From Corynebacterium aurimucosum (GTDB lineage Bacteria > Actinomycetota > Actinomycetes > Mycobacteriales > Mycobacteriaceae): a stretch of DNA of 64,000 nt. Location: the NCBI RefSeq assembly GCF_030408555.1, contig NZ_CP047048.1, positions 124,001 through 188,000 on the forward strand, in the 5' to 3' direction. Made by a program: the position numbers and the translations under genes. Of the stretch, positions 57,888-64,000 are shown piece by piece (the stretch's first letter is position 1; every line of letters begins with the position of its first letter). The notes under the pieces are model-generated. The model was not told where the DNA came from, searched no databases, and saw only the letters and a list, made by a program, of their open reading frames with translations.

Positions 57888-58449
57888 GGCAATCAACTCT
57901 GACGAGACGGCCTACTGGCTCGACCAGATTATTCCCGCTGACCTGGCGTTTAAGAATGTCGAGGGGCAGCGCTTGGGCTTAGCTTCGCTGGAGGGTGAGC
58001 AATCTCTTGCGGTCAGTTGTGGCTTCGCCGACGTCGATACCGGCTTGGCGCACGCCGAGCAAGGTATCGACGTACGCTGTGAGCTCCTCACCGTCGCCCG
58101 CACCAACCAGGCTGAAGCGGCTGCTGCAGTGAGTGCGGCAGCGGCATTGCTCACAGAGTCCGCAGGCTTGTTGCCCGCGCAACCTGGTCTGCTCTTGCCC
58201 AAGCTCTTCGCCGAAAGCGATGAGCGCTTTGCGCACTTAAGTGTGCGCCACGGCATGCTCATCGCCCCGTACCTGTGGGGCGGCCAGACCCCGCAGGTGG
58301 CGGAAGAGGGCCGCCTGACGTTGGTGTGCCAGTTGCTCATGCTGAGCGACGCCGAGTATGCCTATGCCGTCGAGGAAGGCGTGCCGGCGCTGCAGCAGGC
58401 GGTGGCGGAGCAAGGCATCGATCTACTGGATTGGCAGCGCTCGGAGTGA
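57835..58449 (+). CDS. Suppressor-of-fused-like protein with uncertain start
   Basis: Coherent coding sequence runs from about 57892 (INSDETAYWLDQIIPADLAFKNVEG) to HGMLIAPYLWGG and LTLVCQLLMLSDAEYAYAVEEGV, ending LLDWQRSE, which resembles bacterial SUFU-domain proteins of about 180 aa. No ATG, GTG or TTG lies at the expected beginning. The only in-frame ATG before it is 57835, which overlaps aspT by 53 bp and adds 19 residues of non-family sequence, so it may be started by a rare codon, by coupling, or be 5'-damaged. Function unknown. Confidence 0.55.
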   Translation: MAWPPVCCSPHWRSWGHKAINSDETAYWLDQIIPADLAFKNVEGQRLGLASLEGEQSLAVSCGFADVDTGLAHAEQGIDVRCELLTVARTNQAEAAAAVSAAAALLTESAGLLPAQPGLLLPKLFAESDERFAHLSVRHGMLIAPYLWGGQTPQVAEEGRLTLVCQLLMLSDAEYAYAVEEGVPALQQAVAEQGIDLLDWQRSE

Positions 58450-58467
58450 CGTGTCGGGGCGAGGCGC

Positions 58468-58473
58468 TAGACT
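58468..58473 (+). promoter_or_regulatory. -10 element of leaderless dnaX
   Basis: TAGACT lies 8 nt before the GTG at 58482, no ribosome site. Confidence 0.42.
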
Positions 58474-58481
58474 GACTAACC

Positions 58482-61088
58482 GTGGCTCTTTACCGGAAAT
58501 ATCGTCCAGCAACCTTCGCGGAAGTGGTAGGCCAAGAGCAGGTCACCACGCCCTTGTCCGCTGCCCTTGATGCGGGGCGCATTAACCATGCCTACCTCTT
58601 TTCCGGCCCACGTGGCTGCGGAAAGACGTCGTCTGCGCGCATCATGGCCCGCTCGCTGAACTGCGAACAGGGCCCCACCTCCGCGCCGTGCGGGGTGTGC
58701 GATTCCTGCGTCTCGCTGGCCCCTGGCGGGCCGGGCAACTTGGATGTCACGGAGCTCGACGCCGCCTCTCACAATGGTGTCGAGGACATGCGTGAGTTGC
58801 GTGACCGCGCCTACTACGCGCCAGCGGAGTCACGCTACCGTATCTTCATCATCGATGAGGCTCACATGATTTCTGCCTCCGGTGCGAATGCCTTGCTCAA
58901 GGTTGTCGAGGAACCACCGGAGCACGTCATCTTCATCTTCGCCACGACGGAGCCGGAGAAGATCATCGGCACCATCCGTTCGCGTACCCACCACTACCCC
59001 TTCCGCTTGCTGACCCCGCCGGCGATGAAGGGGCTGCTGGAGCGCACCGTGGCCTCGGAGAACGTCCACGTGGATGACACCGTGTACCCCATGGTCATCC
59101 AGGCCGGCGGCGGTTCGCCGCGCGATACCTTGTCCATCCTGGACCAGCTGTTGGCGGGCGCGGGTCCCGATGGCTTGACCTACGATGTGGCCCGTCCGCT
59201 TCTGGGTGTCACGGACGAGGGCCTGCTGGATAACACGGTTGAATCCCTGGCGAACCAGGATAAGGCTGGGCTCTTCCGGCTTGTCGACGATGTCATTGAG
59301 GCGGGCCACGATCCTCGCCGCTTTGCCATTGACCTATTGGATCGTCTGCGGGATCTGATGATCCTGCAGGCCGTCCCCTCCGCCCTCGAGGAAGGTTTGG
59401 TCTCTGCGCCGACTGACCGCGGGGAGGTCCTTACCGCCCAGGCGCAGCGTTTCTCCGGCCCGCAGCTGGCCTACCTGGCGGAAACCGTCAACGAGCGCGT
59501 GTCCTCCCTGCGGGGAGCGACGTCCCCACGGCTACTTCTAGAAATTTTGTGTGCGCACCTCATCGTTGGTGCCGCCCCCGCAGCGGCAGCGGCCGGTCAG
59601 CTACCCACCGCTGCCCCGCAAGGTGCGGGAGCGCAGCCTTCGGCACCCGCAGGGCAGCCCACCGCGCCTGCTCAGCGCCAGCAATCTGCGGTCGCCAGCG
59701 CCCAGGATCCCGCGGCCGCCGCTGCGGCTATCATCGCGCAGCGCCGCAGCCGTCAAGCAGCAAAGCAAGAGGCCCAGCAACAGCAACCACTGCAGCAACC
59801 GCAGCAGGCCGAAAAGGCTCAGGAAGCAGTCCAGCAGGCGCAGCAGACCCCAGCCCCCGAGGACTCGCAGCCCCAAGTGCCAGAGCGTTCTGCACAGCCG
59901 GAGGCGCAGCCTGAGCCGCAGCCAGAGCAGCCTAAACAGCGCCAAGAGCAGCCGGAGCGCCAGCAACAGGAACAGCACGAACAGCAGCAACAGGAGCAGA
60001 CGGAACAACAAGAACAGGCTCGAGAACAGCATCCTGAGGCTGAGCAGCCTCAGGACCCAGCCGCGGAGATTCGCGGGCGTTGGTCGGACCTGCGCGCCAC
60101 CATTGGCCGTCGCAACAAGGTCGCTGAAATCATGCTCGCCGAAGCCCGTGTCCTTGGCGTGCGTGATGACACCTTGGTTCTTGGGCACACCACCGGTGCG
60201 CTGGCGGAACGCATCAATTCTCCAGGCACCAACGAGGTCATCGTGACCGTCCTTCAGGAGGAGCTCAACCGCACCCTGAAGGTCACGTGTGTCATCGGCA
60301 CCGACCCGAAGGCCCACGGGTTCACGGTGACTGAGCCAGTTCAACGTACCCAGTGGAACCCCAACCAACCGCCACGTGAGCCCGCTGAGCCCGACGAGGA
60401 GGCAGAGAGTCCGGAGACTCCGGACGACGCTACTGATTCGCACTCTTCCGAAACTGCGCCAGCTTCCACAGCAGAAACAGAATCTGAAGAGGTCGGCAAG
60501 ACCAGCGAACCCGAGGTGAAGGAACGCGGCGACGCTAGCGATGACCCGTGGGGCGCGCCGCGTCGGATCGGGCAGCAGGGGCCGTCGTCTGAAATGACGG
60601 CGGATCAGCCCCAGTCTCAGCACGGTGCGCGCGAGGATGCAGGCACGCGACCGGAGACTGCCCCGCGCGGGGCAGCAGTGCCCCCAAAGAGGGAGGCCCG
60701 TGGCAGCCAATGGCGATCACGCATCGCGCAAGCGAGCCAAGTAGCGGCCCAGCGGGATGAAGAGTTTTCCAAGGTTCCCAAGTTTGGCAACGGCGTTCCG
60801 CTGCCGCCGGAGCCGGGCCCGGACGAGGGTGAGTTCGAAGCACCACCGGAGGACTACGGTCCGCCGGCAGGGATGGGTGGGGCGCCGGAAAGCGCAGGCC
60901 AAGCGCCTGCCGCGCCACAACAGCCTGCGCCTCAACAAGCTCCCGCCCCGCAGCCAGAATACACCCGCGCGGATGAGGAACGCGAGATGATGGAGGCCGC
61001 GCAGAACGCCGGCGAGATGGACCACCGCAATGCCACGGAAGTCGCGATGGAGCTCCTCGCACAGGAGTTGGGAGCGCGGCGGCTCTAG
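58482..61088 (+). CDS. dnaX: DNA polymerase III subunit gamma/tau
   Basis: An 868-aa clamp-loader ATPase. Walker A is S-G42-P-R-G-C-G-K-T49 (FSGPRGCGKTSS), zinc cysteines are C61, C70, C73 and C76, Walker B is IIDEAHMIS, and the sensor follows FIFATTEPEKIIGTIRSRT. Residues about 365-525 form a Gln/Pro/Glu/Ala-rich linker, longer than in most homologues, then a compact domain (about 525-605, IRGRWSDLRATIGRRNKVAEIMLAEARVLGV) that binds the polymerase alpha subunit, and a disordered acidic and Pro-rich tail. I saw no slippery site for a gamma product. It lies between the SUFU-like gene and ybaB, as in C. glutamicum. GTG start. Confidence 0.93.
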   Translation: MALYRKYRPATFAEVVGQEQVTTPLSAALDAGRINHAYLFSGPRGCGKTSSARIMARSLNCEQGPTSAPCGVCDSCVSLAPGGPGNLDVTELDAASHNGVEDMRELRDRAYYAPAESRYRIFIIDEAHMISASGANALLKVVEEPPEHVIFIFATTEPEKIIGTIRSRTHHYPFRLLTPPAMKGLLERTVASENVHVDDTVYPMVIQAGGGSPRDTLSILDQLLAGAGPDGLTYDVARPLLGVTDEGLLDNTVESLANQDKAGLFRLVDDVIEAGHDPRRFAIDLLDRLRDLMILQAVPSALEEGLVSAPTDRGEVLTAQAQRFSGPQLAYLAETVNERVSSLRGATSPRLLLEILCAHLIVGAAPAAAAAGQLPTAAPQGAGAQPSAPAGQPTAPAQRQQSAVASAQDPAAAAAAIIAQRRSRQAAKQEAQQQQPLQQPQQAEKAQEAVQQAQQTPAPEDSQPQVPERSAQPEAQPEPQPEQPKQRQEQPERQQQEQHEQQQQEQTEQQEQAREQHPEAEQPQDPAAEIRGRWSDLRATIGRRNKVAEIMLAEARVLGVRDDTLVLGHTTGALAERINSPGTNEVIVTVLQEELNRTLKVTCVIGTDPKAHGFTVTEPVQRTQWNPNQPPREPAEPDEEAESPETPDDATDSHSSETAPASTAETESEEVGKTSEPEVKERGDASDDPWGAPRRIGQQGPSSEMTADQPQSQHGAREDAGTRPETAPRGAAVPPKREARGSQWRSRIAQASQVAAQRDEEFSKVPKFGNGVPLPPEPGPDEGEFEAPPEDYGPPAGMGGAPESAGQAPAAPQQPAPQQAPAPQPEYTRADEEREMMEAAQNAGEMDHRNATEVAMELLAQELGARRL

Positions 61089-61145
61089 CGTGGCATCTGT
61101 ACACTTGGCCCGTAGTGAAAATAACCGTGTGAAAGGATTTTTAGC

Positions 61146-61526
61146 ATGACTGAGAACGACCCGATGCAGCAGGCAAATGACATGAACGAGATCCTGGCGC
61201 AGGCCGCCCGTGTCCAGGCTGAGCTGGAGAAGGCTCAGAAGGAAATCCTGGCCGCCACCGTTGAGGGTAGCGCTGGCAATGGCCTAGTGAAGGTCACCAT
61301 GACCGGCGGCGCTGAGCTGCAGAGCGTGTCCATTGATAAGTCCGTCGTCGACCCGGAGGATATCGATACCCTTCAGGACCTCATCGTTGGCGCCTTCAAG
61401 GAGGCTCACGCTGCTGCTGGCCGCCTGGCCCAGGAGAAGATTGGCCCGCTGTCCCAGGGCATGGGGCAGTCCCAGCAGAACTACGATGGTCCGTCCATCC
61501 AGGATGTCTTCGGCGGTAACCAGTAA
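61146..61526 (+). CDS. YbaB/EbfC-family nucleoid-associated protein
   Basis: A 126-aa protein, MQQANDMNEILAQAARVQAELEKAQKEILAATVEGSAGNGLVKVTMTGGAELQSVSIDK, the typical helix-strand layout of YbaB/EbfC. It binds DNA as a dimer. Ribosome site GAAAGGA. The order dnaX-ybaB-recR is widely conserved and supports the call. Confidence 0.92.
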   Translation: MTENDPMQQANDMNEILAQAARVQAELEKAQKEILAATVEGSAGNGLVKVTMTGGAELQSVSIDKSVVDPEDIDTLQDLIVGAFKEAHAAAGRLAQEKIGPLSQGMGQSQQNYDGPSIQDVFGGNQ

Positions 61527-61639
61527 GCCGCGCGTTAGACTTAAAGGCCGTTGTTGCCCTCTTGCGGAGGGCGGCGCGGCCTTTTGTTGTGTCTCCAGCC
61601 GCTAGGGCTTAGGGGATTGTTGAGTGAGGGGAGCATTGC

Positions 61640-62296
61640 GTGTTTGAAGGACCTCTGCAGGATCTCATCGATGAGTTCTCGCGCCTGCCGGGTATTGGCC
61701 CGAAGTCAGCGCAACGCATCGCCTTCCACGTACTGCATCAAGACCCAGAGGAGATTGACCGCCTCCAGAAGGCGCTGGGGGCAGTGCGTGATGGGGTGAC
61801 CTTCTGCCGCATCTGCTGCAATATTTCCCGCGAGGAAGTCTGCCGCATTTGCATCAATTCGCAGCGCGATGCTTCCACCATCTGCGTGGTGGAAGAGCCC
61901 AAGGACATTCAGGTTATCGAGCGCACCGGCGAATATGACGGCCGCTATCACGTGCTCGGCGGCGCACTCGATCCGTTGGCGAACGTGGGCCCGAAGGATC
62001 TCAACATCTCGCAACTACTGCAGCGCCTCGGCGGCGTGCTACCGGACCGAGAGCTGGCGGACTCCACCCCGGAGGAGCCGCTTTACGACGACTCCCCGGA
62101 CATCACCGAGGTCATCCTCGCCACCGATCCCAACACCGAGGGCGAGGCCACCGCAGCTTATCTTGTGCGTCTGCTACGAGACTTCCCGGGACTGAAAATC
62201 ACGCGCCTAGCTTCCGGCATGCCGCTGGGCGGCGACCTTGAGTTCGTCGATGAGCTGACGCTTTCGCGTGCGTTGAGCGGCCGCCTAACGGTTTAA
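61640..62296 (+). CDS. recR: Recombination protein RecR
   Basis: A 218-aa protein. The N-terminal helix-hairpin-helix is [17 protein letters not shown], the zinc finger has C56, C59, C68 and C71 ([17 protein letters not shown]), and the Toprim domain has [26 protein letters not shown] and [13 protein letters not shown]. It loads RecA in the RecFOR pathway. GTG start. Confidence 0.95.
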   Translation: MFEGPLQDLIDEFSRLPGIGPKSAQRIAFHVLHQDPEEIDRLQKALGAVRDGVTFCRICCNISREEVCRICINSQRDASTICVVEEPKDIQVIERTGEYDGRYHVLGGALDPLANVGPKDLNISQLLQRLGGVLPDRELADSTPEEPLYDDSPDITEVILATDPNTEGEATAAYLVRLLRDFPGLKITRLASGMPLGGDLEFVDELTLSRALSGRLTV

Positions 62297-62364
62297 ACCG
62301 GCGCTTCAGAAAATAGAGAATTAACCGTTGAACTTTTTCGCCAGAGCTTCCATATCGGTAGGAC

Positions 62365-62643
62365 TCATGGGGATTTCGGGTTTGGAAAACAACTGCGGTA
62401 GCTGCCAAGATGATTCGCATAAACGTCCCGACCTGTTCCTGCGGCACGAATCTTGCTGTGGGGACTACTCGCATGGGCTAGTCGGTTTCCGAAATACTTG
62501 ATTGCCCAGTCGAAATCCTTGAAATCTGGGTCATATTTGTAGGCTGAAATCCTTCCAAGTAGGGCAAAGATCCAATCTGCGCACTGAACTGTTTGGTAAA
62601 GATGGCTTTCTACTTCGAGCCGACCCGTACGGTTACTTCGCAT
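62365..62643 (-). pseudogene. C-terminal fragment of a DUF3800 protein
   Basis: The frame from 62643 gives LEVESHLYQTVQCADWIFALLGRISAYKYDPDFKDFDWAIKYFGNRLAHASSPHSKIR, which looks like the end of DUF3800 proteins (the Q-x-A-D-W-I helix and the final Y-F-x-x-R-L). Its upstream end stops at a TAG three codons before the first Met, so the N-terminal catalytic part is lost. DUF3800 genes often travel with mobile elements. The fragment overlaps, on the other strand, the start of a damaged DUF6973 gene. Confidence 0.55.
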
Positions 62644-63152
62644 CCCTGTCAGCTAATGAACAACGCGCAATCATTGCTGCAGTTGAACGTGCCAGGGTCA
62701 CTGACATCAATCCTCAGGTAGCGCCTTTTGCGACCGCCCAGTTGGACCCCTACCGGATATATATCCAGGGCCTTGAAATGCTGTCCTGCATCGCGCTGGT
62801 CGATGTAGTATCATGCGGCATCGCCAATCAGGCAGCCACAACCGCGAGTATGGAAGCGCAGAACCGGTTTCCTGGCGCCACATCACTCCACAATGGAAAG
62901 GGCGATGTTTTTCGGCACTGCTCGTGGAATGCCCTGATGACGATGAGAATCGGTGCAGATGCAGCTGAACGCATTGCTACTAACCACGAAACTGTCGCTC
63001 AGGGGCCAGCGGATGAGACCAGCATGGACCTGTATAACAATGCCCAAGGTCGATTTCTTGGATTTGCTTTCGCAAGTAGTGGCGACGAAGCTTCTGCTCT
63101 GAACCAGTGCGCCCTCTGGGCTAGCATTGGACTGCTATCTCCACTTTCCTAG
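62601..63152 (+). pseudogene. DUF6973-like gene, 5'-truncated
   Basis: The frame is open from the stop at 62520 and coherent from about 62601 (DPYGYFASLSANEQRAIIAAVERARVTDINPQVAPF). The domain KGDVFRHCSWNALMTMRIGADAAERIATNHETV followed by SMDLYNNAQGR matches the DUF6973 pattern (R-H-x-x-W-N-A-L-M, H-E, M-D-L-x-N-N-x-x-G-R). There is no ATG, GTG or TTG before TTG 62742, and no signal peptide, which such exported proteins usually have. It is probably a remnant that lost its 5' end; a 136-aa product from 62742 is possible. A lipoprotein gene follows 21 bp later. Confidence 0.55.
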
Positions 63153-63173
63153 GATAGGCACGAGAAGGGGTTT

Positions 63174-63638
63174 ATGTTAATGAGACGCATGATGGCGCGG
63201 ATAGGGTTCACTAGTATTGTCTCCCTATTACTCTCCTCTTGTAGTTTTGATGACCCATTGGCTTCTCATCTCGCGTCCCTAGGACGATCGGGACATGCAA
63301 TGCCCGTTACTGAGTCCATCACACTGGAGGAACTCTACGGACCAGAGTGGACTGAGTTTTCGCTCGTGTGCCCATACACTCCGTATCAAACAGTCAAAGA
63401 AACACTTATGGCTGATGATCCCCCTGTTCCAGAACACGGCTTCTCCGATCACGAAAACTTCCTCTTTCTTAGAGGAAAGGGCGACAGCGAACAATGGGTG
63501 AGGTTCTCTCGACAGGCTCTCGATCTGTGTTCTCCATCAAGTCCGTCTTCTTTAATCATGGAGTCAACGACAGTTGCTCTCACTTTTTCTCTGGATAATC
63601 CGGGTAGTGCTTGGATTCTAACCGACTTGAACAAGTAG
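63174..63638 (+). CDS. Small lipoprotein of unknown function
   Basis: A 154-aa protein. The N-terminus MMARIGFTSIVSLLLSSCSFDDP has a basic start, a hydrophobic core and a lipobox L-S-S-C. Start is ATG 63174 or the second ATG at 63180, which is better spaced from AGAAGGGG. The mature part is soluble with three more cysteines. It is 21 bp after the DUF6973-like gene, so the two may form a former secreted-factor and cognate-lipoprotein pair. Confidence 0.65.
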   Translation: MLMRRMMARIGFTSIVSLLLSSCSFDDPLASHLASLGRSGHAMPVTESITLEELYGPEWTEFSLVCPYTPYQTVKETLMADDPPVPEHGFSDHENFLFLRGKGDSEQWVRFSRQALDLCSPSSPSSLIMESTTVALTFSLDNPGSAWILTDLNK

Positions 63639-63642
63639 TCAT

Positions 63643-63852
63643 ATGGGCTCGCTGCTCCTGGGCAGTATCGGGAACACTCAGATTGGGGTCAGCGTGCACG
63701 CCCAGGCGATCATCGTCGCGGCCTTGAACGAGCAGTAGGATCGTCTTGATGGTGGCCAGCAACGGAGCATCGTGAACGCTCTGGACGCGTCTACCGCTGC
63801 GACTGAAGAGGCCGAAAAGTGGGCGAGGGATCGCCTTCGCCCTGCCGAATAA
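63643..63852 (+). pseudogene. Stop-interrupted gene remnant
   Basis: One frame reads GSLLLGSIGNTQIGVSVHAQAIIVAALNEQ, then TAG (63736-63738), then continues in the same frame as DRLDGGQQRSIVNALDASTAATEEAEKWARDRLRPAE to a TAA at 63850-63852. Both halves have protein-like composition, suggesting an old gene broken by one stop. Family unknown. Confidence 0.3.
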
Positions 63853-64000
63853 CCCCGGCTAATCCACCCGCGAGGTTGACAAACTATATAGGAACACCCC
63901 CTGGATACGCGAAAACTCGTGTTGTTCACACGAGCTTCGGAAGTGGAGCACCTTAGTGCGTCCGTTGCCTACGGTACCGTGTGCCGAAGGTTGTGGTCAA
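63853..64000. other. Window end, no gene seen
   Basis: Contains a small hairpin (CTCGTGTTGTTCACACGAG near 63917-63935), no open frame I can support. Could be the start of an element cut by the window edge. Confidence 0.3.

Noticed and set aside
58482..61088. Programmed frameshift for a gamma product in dnaX
   Set aside because: No A-AAA-AAG-type slippery run was found near the end of the ATPase part.
62289..62300. recR terminator at CGGTTTAAACCG
   Set aside because: A perfect palindrome over the stop codon but without a T tail, so not called a terminator.

Overview
The window looks like chromosomal DNA of a Corynebacterium (Actinobacteria, moderately high G+C). The evidence is gene content and order: aspT, dnaX, ybaB-like and recR in a row, a C. 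glutamicum-type dccT, an MMPL transporter and Nudix/YhgE proteins. Many genes start at or very near the expected transcription start, with a TANNNT -10 element 6-8 nt before the start codon. An ISL3-family element with corynebacterial-type ends is also present. The closest species cannot be fixed from the sequence alone.

Region by region. 30-5419: a three-gene minus-strand operon (amino-acid permease, thiamine-diphosphate 2-keto-acid decarboxylase, HisC/Pat-type aromatic aminotransferase) diverges from a PucR-type regulator whose start codon lies inside a perfect 16-bp palindrome; together they look like an Ehrlich-type amino-acid degradation unit. 5498-16897: tRNA-Ser(GCU), a Nudix hydrolase, two YhgE/Pip membrane proteins, KtrB-KtrA potassium uptake, two DUF202 proteins, a DASS-type dicarboxylate transporter, and a COG0523 metallochaperone GTPase with a Zur-like box. 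17064-25529: tRNA-Arg(ACG), then a more A+T-rich block with a 1327-aa NRPS-like protein (adenylation, carrier, membrane and left-handed beta-helix parts, like epsilon-polylysine synthetase), two related acyltransferase-like membrane proteins and a secreted trypsin-like protease. 25530-25966 has no gene but a cluster of hairpins and three related 24-nt repeats.

25967-35417: tyrA, a TadA-associated protein and tadA, an intact ISL3 element inserted at the tadA stop codon, a CsbD-like protein, tRNA-Ser(CGA), a small membrane protein, an MMPL transporter, tgt, a class-F-sortase-like lipoprotein and a RelBE-type toxin-antitoxin pair. 35418-36152: a YhhQ-type queuine/preQ transporter. With tgt and the later gluQ this makes a dispersed queuosine salvage and modification set.

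36594-53364 is the most unusual part: nine co-oriented, mostly overlapping genes coding for an FG/PG-rich membrane protein, a secreted vWA protein with one C-terminal membrane anchor, a 1221-aa tubulin-like protein, a 945-aa two-TM coiled-coil protein, an 806-aa multi-beta-domain protein, a GTPase-associated-type protein, a cytosolic vWA protein, a P-loop GTPase and a small membrane protein resembling the first gene. I read it as one membrane-tethered vWA/tubulin/GTPase assembly of unknown function. A helical-repeat protein converges on it (53393-54733).

54792-63152: gluQ, a small acidic protein, tRNA-Ser(GGA), the small SRP RNA, aspT, a SUFU-like gene with no ordinary start codon, dnaX, ybaB-like and recR. 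62365-64000 is a decayed region: a DUF3800 fragment, a 5'-truncated DUF6973 gene, a lipoprotein and a stop-interrupted remnant.
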